DNA from: Ruminococcus flavefaciens
Lineage (GTDB): Bacteria > Bacillota > Clostridia > Oscillospirales > Ruminococcaceae
DNA: 64,000 nucleotides
Direction: 5' to 3'
Assembly: GCA_002309635.1 (NCBI GenBank)
Contig: DBXO01000010.1
Location: forward strand, 16,862 to 80,861
In this document: positions 7,223 to 16,700 of the stretch, piece by piece
Position numbering within the stretch: position 1 is the first letter of the stretch
Layout: the number at the start of each line of letters is the position of its first letter
The notes under the pieces: generated by a model
What the model saw: the letters and a program-made list of their open reading frames with translations, nothing else
Database searches by the model: none
What the model was told of the DNA's origin: nothing
Program-made: the position numbers and the translations under genes

Positions 7223-9214
7223 ATGTCAAAGAAACCCTTTTACATCACCACACCGATTTATTATCCGTCGGGCGATCCGCATATCGGACACTGCTACACC
7301 ACAGTGGCCTGCGATACAATTGCCCGTTACAAGCGAATGCAGGGTTATGACGTAATGTTCCTTACAGGCACGGACGAGCACGGCCTCAAGATAGAGCAGA
7401 AGGCAGCCGAGCAGGGCGTAACTCCCAAGGAGTACGTAGACGTTATCGTCGGCAAATTCAAGAACCTCTGGAAATACATGAACATTTCCTACGACAGATA
7501 TATCCGCACCACAGACGACTATCACGTAGAAGCCGTACAGAAGATATTCAAGGAGCTGTACGACAGAGGATATATCTACAAGGGCGAATATTCAGGCAAG
7601 TACTGTACTCCCTGCGAGAGCTTCTGGACAGATTCACAGCTTGACGAGAACGGCTGCTGTCCCGAATGTCACAGGCCCGTAAAATTCGCAAAAGAGGAGG
7701 CATATTTCTTCAAGATGTCGCCTTTTGCGGAGCGTATCGAAAAGCTCCTCATGGAGACAGACTACCTCCGTCCGAAGACAAGAGCAGTAGAGCTGGTAAA
7801 CAACTTCATAAAGCCGGGTCTCGAGGACCTCTGCGTATCCAGGACCTCGTTCACATGGGGAGTTCCCGTATCCTTCGACGAAAAGCACGTCGTATACGTA
7901 TGGATAGACGCACTCTCCAACTATATCACCGCTCTCGGCTATAAAAACTCGGCACACAGCGATTTTGAGAAGTACTGGCCTGCAGACGTACACATGGTAG
8001 CAAAGGATATCATGCGTTTCCATGCCATCATATGGCCTGCAATGCTCATGGCTCTCGACCTGCCTCTCCCGAAGCATCTTGCGGTACACGGCTATATCAC
8101 CATGCAGAGCAAGGGCGGCGAGAGCGTGAAGATGTCGAAATCCCTCGGTAACGTAGTTGACCCCTTCGTACTCGGCGAGCGTTACGGCTGCGACTCCATA
8201 AGATATCATATCCTCCGCGAAATGGCTCTCGGAGCAGACAGTCTCTTCTCAAACGAGATAATGATAAACCGTATCAATTCCGACCTTGCAAACGGCTTCG
8301 GAAACCTTGTTTCACGTACCGTGGCAATGGCTGACAAGTATTTCGGCGGAACTCTTCCGGCTGACCGCGAAAACGACGCTCTCGATGAGGAGTTCAGGGC
8401 AACGGTTTCCGCACTCTGCGGCGAGGTGGACAAGTGTATCGACGAGACAAAGCTCAAGCAGGCTCTCGAGGAGATATCAAAGGTGGTTGACCGCGCTAAC
8501 AAGTATATTGACGAGACAGAACCGTGGAAACTGGGCAAGGATGATACAAGGAAGGCACGTCTTGCGGCAGTTCTCTACAATCTCCTTGAAGCTATCCGTA
8601 TAACCTCGGCGCTTCTCGCACCCTTCATGCCCACAACAATGCCAAAGGTATGGGAACAGATAGGCGCAACAGCAGCAGATGTGGAGTACGAAAAACTCAG
8701 CAGATTCGGCGTACTTCCCGAGAACGTAACAGTTCATAAGGGCGAGATCCTTTTCCCGAGAATAGACGTGGACAAGGAAATAGAGGAGCTCAACGCCATA
8801 CTCACAAAGAACATGGAGGCTGCAAAGGCAAAGCTCTCCGCAGAGGAAAAGGGTGAAGCTCCCGCAGAAACAGAAGCTGTACAGCTCGCACCCGAGATAA
8901 CCATCGACGACTTTGCAAAGGTAGAGATAAGAGTTGCCAAGGTCGTTGCCTGCGAAAAGGTGAAGAAGTCCGACAAGCTCCTTTGCTTGCAGCTTGACGA
9001 CGGTATGGGCGGACGACAGGTGGTATCAGGTATCGCTCAGTACTATCAGCCCGAGGACCTCATCGGAAAGAAGCTTCAGCTCATCGCGAACCTCAAGCCC
9101 GTAAAGCTCAGGGGCGTTGACAGCAACGGCATGATATGCGCAGCCGATACCCCCGACGGAGTAAAGGTAATATTCGTTGACGACAGCATACCCGTAGGTT
9201 CAAAGGTAAGATAA
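7223..9214 (+). CDS. metG: Methionyl-tRNA synthetase
   Basis: Cytosolic class I enzyme that charges tRNA-Met. The HIGH motif is seen as HIGH at residues 20-23, and the KMSKS loop begins at residue 303. A zinc knuckle has Cys128, Cys131, Cys146 and Cys149. The C-terminal 100 residues form the EMAP/Trbp111-like tRNA-binding OB fold (from about 560, DFAKVEIRVAKV), joined by an Ala/Glu-rich linker. The length of 663 is normal for this fused form. It has its own promoter. An alpha/beta hydrolase follows 44 bases later in the same direction and may be co-transcribed. Confidence 0.97.
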   Translation: MSKKPFYITTPIYYPSGDPHIGHCYTTVACDTIARYKRMQGYDVMFLTGTDEHGLKIEQKAAEQGVTPKEYVDVIVGKFKNLWKYMNISYDRYIRTTDDYHVEAVQKIFKELYDRGYIYKGEYSGKYCTPCESFWTDSQLDENGCCPECHRPVKFAKEEAYFFKMSPFAERIEKLLMETDYLRPKTRAVELVNNFIKPGLEDLCVSRTSFTWGVPVSFDEKHVVYVWIDALSNYITALGYKNSAHSDFEKYWPADVHMVAKDIMRFHAIIWPAMLMALDLPLPKHLAVHGYITMQSKGGESVKMSKSLGNVVDPFVLGERYGCDSIRYHILREMALGADSLFSNEIMINRINSDLANGFGNLVSRTVAMADKYFGGTLPADRENDALDEEFRATVSALCGEVDKCIDETKLKQALEEISKVVDRANKYIDETEPWKLGKDDTRKARLAAVLYNLLEAIRITSALLAPFMPTTMPKVWEQIGATAADVEYEKLSRFGVLPENVTVHKGEILFPRIDVDKEIEELNAILTKNMEAAKAKLSAEEKGEAPAETEAVQLAPEITIDDFAKVEIRVAKVVACEKVKKSDKLLCLQLDDGMGGRQVVSGIAQYYQPEDLIGKKLQLIANLKPVKLRGVDSNGMICAADTPDGVKVIFVDDSIPVGSKVR

Positions 9215-9258
9215 AATATCAGCAGACACCCAAAGCTTAAGGACAGGGTGACAATGCA

Positions 9259-10341
9259 ATGAATACAAGAGTAAGAATACTCAAAGCGGCGGGCAAAGTA
9301 CTCCTTGTACTTTCCCTCATGCTTATTACAGCACTTTTAGCGGTTTTTATCCGTCACCGCGCCGTGTATCGGAGAAATATGGATTTCCTTACGGAAAACG
9401 GCTACTATTCGCCTGTTTCCGCAGGGAGCTGCACTCTTAACCTGCTGAAAACAGGCAATGAAAACGGCAGACACAGGATAGTTTTCCTGTCGGGCATAGG
9501 CTCATGCTCAAGCATTTCAGCCAAGGACTTTGCAGACAGATTACGTGACAGGGAGCAGGTGATATTCCTGTCCCGTGCAGGCTATGATGCAGGCAGCTAC
9601 GACAAAAAGGACATGACCGCAGAGCGCGTGGTGGAGGACTACCGGAAAGCTCTTGAGAACGCAGGGGTGCAGAAGCCATATATGCTTATGGCACATTCCC
9701 TCGGCGGAGTATTCGCCACCTACTGGGTGAGCAGATATCCTGACGAGATAGAGGCCCTTGTCATAATTGACGGCACCTGCGTGTGCCCTATAAGCGATGT
9801 GAGCGTGAATGTGCACAGGAAGCTTTCATACTATCTTGCGAATATGGGGATCCTTGACTTTACATTCCACCTTGCAGAGCTGCCGAAGCCGTACCTGAAC
9901 GATGACGACCAGAGAGCATACGATATCATGCGTATATCTACGCTTTCCTCGGGAGTCCTTGACTCGGAGAGAGCCAACTGGGGACGCAATCTCAACGACA
10001 CATGGAACGTCATGGTCCCGAACGATGTGCCGAAGATATACATTTCGGCAATAGACGGCTTCCGCACCGAGAAAGATGTGGAGAAGTACGGAGATCTCAA
10101 TAAAAAAGAGATCGCGGAGCTGACACCCGGCTTCACGGGCAGCGACGAAGAGCGCAGGAAAGCTGCATGCAGGGCGTTCCTCGGAAAGTGCGCCCAAAGC
10201 CGTGAACGGCTGATAGAGCCCTATGCCGAGAAGCTGGGCAGCTGCAAGCTGATATATCTTGCGGGAGATCACTTCATATTCAATCAGCGTACCGACGAAT
10301 GCGCGGATATAATAAAGGGATTCATTGCAGAGCTTGAATGA
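9259..10341 (+). CDS. Membrane-anchored alpha/beta hydrolase
   Basis: A 360-residue protein with one N-terminal membrane helix (about residues 11-30) and the rest presumably outside the membrane. The alpha/beta hydrolase fold is shown by the oxyanion segment VFLSGIGSCSS, the nucleophile elbow AHSLGG, the following helix with VSRYPDEIEALVIIDG, and a late GDHFIF carrying the catalytic His. The substrate is unknown; such proteins include esterases, lipases and peptidases. It may be co-transcribed with metG, since no terminator lies between them, and a terminator follows it. The ribosome site is weak. Confidence 0.8.
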   Translation: MNTRVRILKAAGKVLLVLSLMLITALLAVFIRHRAVYRRNMDFLTENGYYSPVSAGSCTLNLLKTGNENGRHRIVFLSGIGSCSSISAKDFADRLRDREQVIFLSRAGYDAGSYDKKDMTAERVVEDYRKALENAGVQKPYMLMAHSLGGVFATYWVSRYPDEIEALVIIDGTCVCPISDVSVNVHRKLSYYLANMGILDFTFHLAELPKPYLNDDDQRAYDIMRISTLSSGVLDSERANWGRNLNDTWNVMVPNDVPKIYISAIDGFRTEKDVEKYGDLNKKEIAELTPGFTGSDEERRKAACRAFLGKCAQSRERLIEPYAEKLGSCKLIYLAGDHFIFNQRTDECADIIKGFIAELE

Positions 10342-10346
10342 TACAG

Positions 10347-10386
10347 GTCCGGAGGCGGCAGAAACAGCTGCTTTCGGGCTTTTTTT
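10347..10386 (+). terminator. Terminator of metG-hydrolase unit
   Basis: A 13-bp stem with some G-U pairs (10347-10359 with 10367-10379) is followed by seven T. It begins six bases after the hydrolase stop codon. Confidence 0.8.
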
Positions 10387-10458
10387 ATGCAAAGCGACAG
10401 CAGCTGTCAGCAAACGACAATAAATTGATACTGTAATATTATGTAACAGTTTTTTTAC

Positions 10459-10487
10459 TTGACATATTTTACCTTTTGACTTATAAT
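10459..10487 (+). promoter_or_regulatory. Sigma-A promoter of the zinc-ribbon membrane protein
   Basis: Perfect TTGACA (10459-10464), 17-base spacer, perfect TATAAT (10482-10487). Transcription should start near 10494, leaving about 120 bases of leader. This rules out the longer open frame that begins at 10476, inside the promoter. Confidence 0.9.
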
Positions 10488-10504
10488 AATTATAAATTCA
10501 ACAG

Positions 10505-10575
10505 CCGTTCCGCACTGTCGGCGCTGACAGGTATGTCAGCCGATCCAGGGGATATGCGGACGCCTGGGCTGAGAA
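10505..10575 (+). promoter_or_regulatory. Structured 5' leader resembling a ZTP (pfl) riboswitch
   Basis: A closing stem CCGCA (10510-10514) with TGCGG (10555-10559) encloses a perfect 7-bp hairpin, GCTGACA (10523-10529) with TGTCAGC (10534-10540). GGGGA precedes the closing strand. The 3' part CGCCTGGGC (10561-10569) looks like the hallmark CCGCCUGGGC of the ZTP class, and GGCG (10520-10523) can pair with CGCC (10561-10564) as in its pseudoknot. The conserved ACU before GGCG is not present, and the gene it controls is not a known ZTP target. CCAGG (10545-10549) can also pair with CCTGG (10563-10567), giving a competing fold. No terminator follows, so control would act on translation. This is resemblance only. 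Confidence 0.4.
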
Positions 10576-10613
10576 ACGAAACCAACGGTCACTACATCAA
10601 CAGGAGGAATAAT

Positions 10614-12113
10614 ATGATCTGCAAAAAATGCGGAAGTGAAATGCCCGATGACGCTCTGTTCTGTACAGAGTGCGGAGCTTCACTCGAAAAAGACGATACA
10701 CCTGTTACAGAAGCAGCTGCTGAGGTAACATCGGCGGCGGAGGAGATAAAGGAAGAAGCGGCAGAGACTGCTGCGGAGGTGTTCAAGGACGACGAGCCTA
10801 CTTCCATACTTCCGCATCTTGATGAGGTAATAGCAAATAATGAGGAGGCACTCAGTCTAACTCAGGAGGACGTTCAGCTCCTCAACGATGAGCCTGCGGA
10901 GATACTCAGCACATCCGGGATTGCCGGGCTTCACGAGCCTGTTGAGGAGAAGGAGGAAAAGCCTGCCGGTTTCCCGAAGCAGGAGACTCCCGTGAGCAAC
11001 CCCGCAGATGCGTACAACGACAACAGCAGCACCATGCAGATACCCGTTCAGGGCATGCAGGACAGCTTCAGCAGTAACGACCAGTACGGCGGCTATGCTG
11101 AGCAGCAGGCTACGCCTGTTATACCGCCTCAGGAGCCTGTACAGAATACTCAGCAGCCCGCGCCTGCGCCGTCAAATCCCGGTGAGCAGCCGAAGCCGCG
11201 TAAAAAGGTAGGTGTCGGACGCATATTCGGAGCTTCGCTGGTGACGATATTCGCGGTATTGTTCCTGCTGCTTTTCAGCTTCATGCTGGCAGTAAAGATA
11301 GGGGCAAACGGCTCTGTCATAAAGAGAAGATTCGAGAAGCTCAACGCTTCCACCACACTTACGGCACAGTTTGACGGCAAGGAGCTTTCAAAGACGCTTT
11401 ACGATTCAATGGGCTTCAGAACAGCAACAAAGGGAACAGCCGACGAGGCTTCCTTCAAGAGATACCTTATGAGCACAGATTTCCGCAGCTATACGGGAAG
11501 AGTGGCAAAGGGCTATATTGATTTCATACTTGACGGCAAGGGTTCAGATCCGTCTGTAACGTCGGGAGACTTCGTAAACGACTTTATCAGGGCGAATTCG
11601 AACGCTGCCGAGGACGAGTTCGGCTACGAGCTTGAGGACGCAGACTATGAGCTCATCGAGAAGAACCTCGACAAGGACAAATTCTCCGATTCACTCAGCG
11701 TAAGGGAGTGGAACAGGGAGCTCGGCTTCGACGTGGACAAGCTCAGCTATCTGTTCTCGTTCATCACTATCGGAATTATCGGCGGTATCGTGCTTCTTCT
11801 CCTCATATGGATAAGCGCTATCGTTGACAAGCGTGCAAGGTACGTAACGGGCTTCTTTGCGACTATATTCAACATTGTCGGATTCATAGCCCTACTTGTG
11901 GGAGCTGCGATCATAGTAGGCTCAGCCCTTGCATTCACATTCACGCATAACGTAGGATTCTACCTCAGCGAGAGCCTGCTTCTTCCCCTTGCGCTGGTGC
12001 TTATCATCACAGGCGCTGTGGAGCTGCTCTTAGGCTTCATATTCAGAAAGTCCAACAGGGCGATAAGGAAAAAGGCAAAGAAAGCAGCCGCAGCTGCTGC
12101 AAATGTACAGTAA
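10614..12113 (+). CDS. Zinc-ribbon multi-pass membrane protein
   Basis: The start at 10614 follows the strong site caggaggaat. Upstream in-frame codons lie in the promoter. The protein is 499 residues. It opens with a zinc ribbon, CKKCG and CTECG, then an acidic Glu/Ala/Pro/Gln-rich disordered region of about 150 residues, then a membrane helix (VTIFAVLFLLLFSFMLAV). A soluble, probably extracytoplasmic domain of about 145 residues follows, then three more hydrophobic helices and a Lys/Ala-rich tail. The architecture recalls zinc-ribbon membrane proteins common in Clostridia with no known role. It is transcribed alone between its promoter and a strong terminator, with a structured leader. Function is unknown. 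Confidence 0.75.
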   Translation: MICKKCGSEMPDDALFCTECGASLEKDDTPVTEAAAEVTSAAEEIKEEAAETAAEVFKDDEPTSILPHLDEVIANNEEALSLTQEDVQLLNDEPAEILSTSGIAGLHEPVEEKEEKPAGFPKQETPVSNPADAYNDNSSTMQIPVQGMQDSFSSNDQYGGYAEQQATPVIPPQEPVQNTQQPAPAPSNPGEQPKPRKKVGVGRIFGASLVTIFAVLFLLLFSFMLAVKIGANGSVIKRRFEKLNASTTLTAQFDGKELSKTLYDSMGFRTATKGTADEASFKRYLMSTDFRSYTGRVAKGYIDFILDGKGSDPSVTSGDFVNDFIRANSNAAEDEFGYELEDADYELIEKNLDKDKFSDSLSVREWNRELGFDVDKLSYLFSFITIGIIGGIVLLLLIWISAIVDKRARYVTGFFATIFNIVGFIALLVGAAIIVGSALAFTFTHNVGFYLSESLLLPLALVLIITGAVELLLGFIFRKSNRAIRKKAKKAAAAAANVQ

Positions 12114-12121
12114 CATATCCG

Positions 12122-12164
12122 AAGTCCGAAAGCATTTTCACAGTGCTTTCGGACTTGTTTTTTT
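12122..12164 (+). terminator. Terminator after zinc-ribbon protein
   Basis: A 13-bp perfect stem (aagtccgaaagca / tgctttcggactt) with a 9-base loop, then G and seven T. Confidence 0.92.
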
Positions 12165-12183
12165 CTCCGAAAAGTGGTATAAT
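12155..12183 (+). promoter_or_regulatory. Promoter of the PHP phosphatase gene
   Basis: -35 TTGTTT (12155-12160), 17-base spacer, -10 TATAAT (12178-12183). It overlaps the end of the upstream terminator. Transcription would start only a few bases before the ribosome site aaaggaga. Confidence 0.6.
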
Positions 12184-12207
12184 CATACTTTGAAAGGAGA
12201 GTTTCCG

Positions 12208-12972
12208 ATGACAGCCAATTACCATACGCACACCCGCCGCTGCGGACACGCGCAGGGCGAGGACAGGGAGTTTGTAGAGAGCGCTATAAAAAGCGGCATG
12301 AAGATACTTGGATTTTCGGACCACTGTCCGTGGGTATTCGATAACGGATACGTATCGGGCATACGAATGACTCCCGCTGAGACCGAGGATTATTTCAGAT
12401 CCCTTACAGATCTTAAGAAGGAATATTCCGGCGATATAAAGATATACATCGGCTTTGAGGCCGAGTATATCCCGCAGCTTGTTGAGGCGCAGGACAGGCT
12501 CCTTGCGGACTATCCCCTCGATTATATGATAATGGGACAGCACTTCAACGACCCCGAGGAATGCGGCGAGTATATGGGAGCTCCGGTATATAAGGAAAGC
12601 ACGCTTATAAAGTATGTGGACCGCATAATAGAGGGTATGGAGTCGGGAAGATACCGCTATGTTGCACACCCCGATCTCATACGCTTCATGGGCGGGGACG
12701 ATATATACCAAAAGCACATGACCCGTCTGTGCGAGTACCTCAGGAGAAAGGATATCCCCGTTGAGATAAACCTGCTGGGCATGTCAGGCGGCAGGCATTA
12801 TCCGTCTGACAGATTTTTCAGTATCGCGCAGAAAGTGGGAAACAAGGCGATAATCGGCTGCGACGCGCATATACCCGCGTCACTGTGCGACGGGGAAGCT
12901 GTAAGGGCAGGCAGAGACTTTGCCGGTATCTATAAGCTTGAAATTGTGGAAACGCTTGCAGGTCTGGACTGA
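12208..12972 (+). CDS. hisK: PHP-domain histidinol-phosphatase-like enzyme
   Basis: A 254-residue cytosolic phosphatase of the PHP superfamily. It fits histidinol phosphatase of the HisK/HisJ type, which makes histidinol in histidine synthesis. The metal-site motifs are visible: NYHTHTRRCGHA near the N-terminus, FSDHCP, IGFEAEY, MGQHF, AHPDLIRF and GCDAH near the C-terminus. The start at 12208 follows a good Shine-Dalgarno; upstream in-frame codons overlap the terminator and promoter. No other his gene is nearby, so it stands alone, which is common for this type. A different phosphate ester substrate cannot be excluded. Confidence 0.85.
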   Translation: MTANYHTHTRRCGHAQGEDREFVESAIKSGMKILGFSDHCPWVFDNGYVSGIRMTPAETEDYFRSLTDLKKEYSGDIKIYIGFEAEYIPQLVEAQDRLLADYPLDYMIMGQHFNDPEECGEYMGAPVYKESTLIKYVDRIIEGMESGRYRYVAHPDLIRFMGGDDIYQKHMTRLCEYLRRKDIPVEINLLGMSGGRHYPSDRFFSIAQKVGNKAIIGCDAHIPASLCDGEAVRAGRDFAGIYKLEIVETLAGLD

Positions 12973-13001
12973 TAATAATTCAGAATCCCGAATCATTATC
13001 A

Positions 13002-13030
13002 TTGTCCGACATATGTCTGATGTATTTAAT
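13002..13030 (+). promoter_or_regulatory. Probable promoter for pth-mfd
   Basis: -35 TTGTCC (13002-13007), 17-base spacer, -10 TTTAAT (13025-13030). It is a moderate match. A small hairpin (gtcggc gtta gccgac) lies between it and the pth start. Confidence 0.5.
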
Positions 13031-13099
13031 CATTCAACTCCGTCGGCGTTAGCCGACACATTAATTCCAAATTCCGGATTCAAATGAAAGGCAGATAAA

Positions 13100-13726
13100 A
13101 TGAGTATTTTTGATGTGTTCGACAGGATCGCCGCAAATTCTTCCGCGGCAAGAGGTAAAATAGAATATGTGATAACAGGTCTCGGAAACCCCGGACTTGA
13201 ATACGAAAACACACGCCACAATGCAGGATTCATGGTGCTTGACCAGCTTGCAAAGCAGCTTGGCGAGGACATAAGCCGTCTGCGCTTCAAGGGCAAGACC
13301 GCGGAGGTGACTATCGAGGGCAGGCGCTGTCTGCTCCTCAAGCCCACCACATTTATGAACAACAGCGGCGAAGCCGTAGTGCAGGCACTGGAGTTCTACA
13401 AGATAGACGCGGCAAATCTTATCGTGGTATGCGACGATATCTCCCTTGACTGCGGAAAGCTCCGCATACGCCGTAAGGGCAGCCACGGCGGACACAACGG
13501 TCTGCGCAGCATATGTGAGCTTACAGGCCGTGACGACTTTCCCCGCATAAAAATGGGCGTGGGAAAGAAGCCGCACCCTGATTACGACCTTGCAAAATGG
13601 GTGCTTGGAAAGTTCGGCAGGGAGGATTCCGAGCTCATGGAGCAGTCGGTGAAGAACGCCTGCGAGTGCATAAAGCTAATGGTGCAGGGAAAGACTGATG
13701 AAGCCATGAACAAGTACAATTCATGA
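13100..13726 (+). CDS. pth: Peptidyl-tRNA hydrolase
   Basis: Cytosolic enzyme that cleaves peptidyl-tRNA dropped by ribosomes. The N-terminal motif ITGLGNPGLEYENTRHNAGF contains the catalytic His. KPTTFMNNSGEAV, VVCDDISLDCGKLRIRRKGS and GGHNGLRS follow as in the family. It has about 20 extra residues at the N-terminus compared with the usual 185-190; an internal start is possible, but the ATG at 13100 has a gaaaggcag site. It lies 24 bases before mfd, the order seen in Bacillus and many Clostridia. Confidence 0.96.
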   Translation: MSIFDVFDRIAANSSAARGKIEYVITGLGNPGLEYENTRHNAGFMVLDQLAKQLGEDISRLRFKGKTAEVTIEGRRCLLLKPTTFMNNSGEAVVQALEFYKIDAANLIVVCDDISLDCGKLRIRRKGSHGGHNGLRSICELTGRDDFPRIKMGVGKKPHPDYDLAKWVLGKFGREDSELMEQSVKNACECIKLMVQGKTDEAMNKYNS

Positions 13727-13750
13727 TTCCCATTATAAACGGAGAGAGCA

Positions 13751-16700
13751 ATGAAGATCTTTAAAGACATATTTACCGAGCTTGCAGGCTTCAAAAGCCT
13801 GCGCGAAGCAATTGACAGGAATATCTCACCCGTCTCTGTGACGGGTCTTTCCCATATTCACAGGGCTCAGCTGATATACGCCCTCTGCGGGAAAAAGACC
13901 GACCTTGTCATAACGGGTACGGAGGCTGAGGCAAAGAAGCTCTGCGATGACATAAACATGATGGCGGGCAGCGAGGAAGCTGTGCTTTTTCCGTCAAAGG
14001 AGCTTGTTTTTACTCCCGTGGACAGTACCAACCATGAATATGAGCATATGCGCATCGCTGCGCTGATAAAGGCTGCAAAGAGCCGCTGCTCGGTGATATG
14101 CGCAAGTATCGAGGCTGTCATGCAGCCTGTTATACCTGTGGGTGTCCTTATCGCCGCAGGAATCGAGCTTGCAAAGGGGCAGGAGATAAACCTCACGGAG
14201 CTGTCGCTGACACTTGCGAAGTGCGGCTATCAGCGCTGTGAAAAGGTGGAGGGACCCTCACAGTTCTCAGTGAGAGGCTCTATCCTTGACATATACCCCG
14301 TACAGGCTGACAAGCCTGTACGTATCGAGCTGTGGGGCGACGAGATAGACAGCATCTCCGAGTTTGAGACCGATACCCAGCGCCGTACCGAGGCCCTTGA
14401 AAATGTTGAGGTGTATCCATCGGGCGAGGTGCTCTATGATAACAACGAGCTTGCCGACAAGATTGAGGAGCTGTGCAAAAAGGTGCGAGGCAAGCATATG
14501 GAGGCAGTCCGCGAACACCTCGGCGCAGACGTGAACAGACTGAGGGCAGGGGAGATACTGGCTCACAGCGTAAAGTACTATCCGCTTGTCTACGGCGAGC
14601 CCTCAACGGTGTTCGACTACATAGACGGAGCCGTTGTTTTCAGCGACTATTCCGACGTTATGGACAATGCTGCAGGCGTGCTTTCACGCCATAACGAGGA
14701 TATAAAGATACTCATTGAGGACGGACAGCTCTGCAAGGGACTGGACGGCTACGTGCTGGAGCTTGCGGATATACAGCATATCGCGGAAAAGAAGGTTTGC
14801 CTCTACATGAGCAGTTTCATGCAGGGCGGCGAACGCATAGACTTCCGCAAGCTCGTAAGCTTCGAGGCTATGCAGACTGCACCGTGGAGCGGCGAGATGA
14901 AGCAGCTCGTTGAGGACCTGGCGGATTTCAGACGCCGCGGCTACCGCATGATACTTGCGGCAGGCAGTGACAAGACACTACCCATAATACAGCAGGACCT
15001 CGATGAAAAGGGCATTCCCTGCGATATCCTCACCGAAAGCTCGGAGGCTGTCAGCGGAAGAGTGCTCCTTATGTCGGGCAGCTTCGGCGGAGGATTTGAA
15101 TACCCCGAAAACAAGACAGTCCTTATTACACAGGGACGTGCTATGGATTCGGTACGCAGGAAACGCCACAAAAAGAAGAACAAGGCAGAGGAGATACGTT
15201 CCCTTGCGGACATAACCGAAGGCGACCTTGTTGTACACTCGGGTCACGGTATCGGACGGTTCATAGGTATACGCAAGCTTGAAATGGACGGCGTTACCAA
15301 GGACTACATAACCATACAGTATGCAGGCACGGATAAGCTATATATACCCGTTACTCAGCTGGATATGGTGTCGAAATACATCGGTCCCCGCGACGACAGC
15401 GGCGTTAAGCTGAACAAGCTGAGTTCGGGCGAGTGGCAGAAGACCCGCAGCAACGTAAAACGGGCAGTCAAGGACATGGCGCATGAGCTAATTGCCCTGT
15501 ATGCAAAGCGCGAAAAGAGCGTAGGCTTCGCTTTCTATCCCGATGATGAAATACAGCGCGATTTCGAGGAGCGTTTCCCCTATGTGGAGACTGACGACCA
15601 GCTCACCTCCATCGCTGAAATAAAGGCTGATATGGAGCGTCCCCGCCCTATGGAGAGACTTCTCTGCGGTGATGTAGGCTTCGGCAAGACCGAGGTTGCT
15701 CTGAGAGCCGCCATGAAATGCGTTCTTGCCGGAAAGCAGTGCGCTATACTTGCACCCACAACAGTCCTTGCATATCAGCACTATCAGACGGCTCTGCGCC
15801 GATTTGAGCACTTCCCGGTAAATATAGAGCTGCTGAGCCGTTATCGTTCGCCAAAGCAGCAGGAGGAGATAATAAAAAAGCTCAAACAGGGACGTATCGA
15901 CCTGATAATCGGCACTCACAAGATAATACAGAAGTCCGTTGTCTTCAAGGATCTGGGACTTGCCATAATCGACGAGGAGCAGCGCTTCGGAGTTGCTCAT
16001 AAGGAGAAGTTCAAGGAGAGCTTTACGGGAGTTGATGTGCTGATGCTTTCGGCAACGCCTATTCCGCGTACACTGAATATGGCTATGAGCGGCATACGCG
16101 ATATGTCGGTCATCGAGGAGCCGCCTCAGGACAGATATCCCGTGCAGACCTATGTTATCGAGTACAATATGGGCACCGTTGTGCAGGCTATTGTCAGGGA
16201 GCTCCGCCGCGGCGGTCAGGTATATTACATACACAACCGTGTGGAGACCATACAGGCATGTGCATCACGCCTGCAGGAGCTTCTTCCCGAAGCCCGCATT
16301 GCTGTTGCCCACGGTCAGATGAGCGAGGACGAGATGTCCGATATCTGGGAGCAGCTCGTGGAGCATGAGGTGGATATCCTCGTCTGCACGACCATTATAG
16401 AGACGGGCGTTGATGTTCCCAACGTGAATACACTTATTATAGAGGACTCCGACCGTTTCGGACTTTCACAGCTGTATCAGCTCCGCGGACGTGTGGGACG
16501 TTCAAACCGCAGGGGCTATGCGTATTTCACCTATCAGCGGGATAAGGTCCTCACAGAGATAGCTACCAAGAGACTTAACGCCATGAGAGAGTTCACACAG
16601 TTCGGAAGCGGCTTCAGGATAGCTCTCCGCGACCTTGAGATAAGAGGTGCGGGAAGTATACTCGGCGGCAGGCAGCACGGTCACATGGAGGCTGTGGGCT

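Noticed and set aside
10476..10613. N-terminal extension of the zinc-ribbon protein
   Set aside because: It begins inside the -35/-10 region and runs through the structured leader; the ATG at 10614 has a strong ribosome site.
12973..13099. Terminator between the PHP gene and pth
   Set aside because: The hairpin gtcggc-gtta-gccgac is short and is not followed by a T-run.
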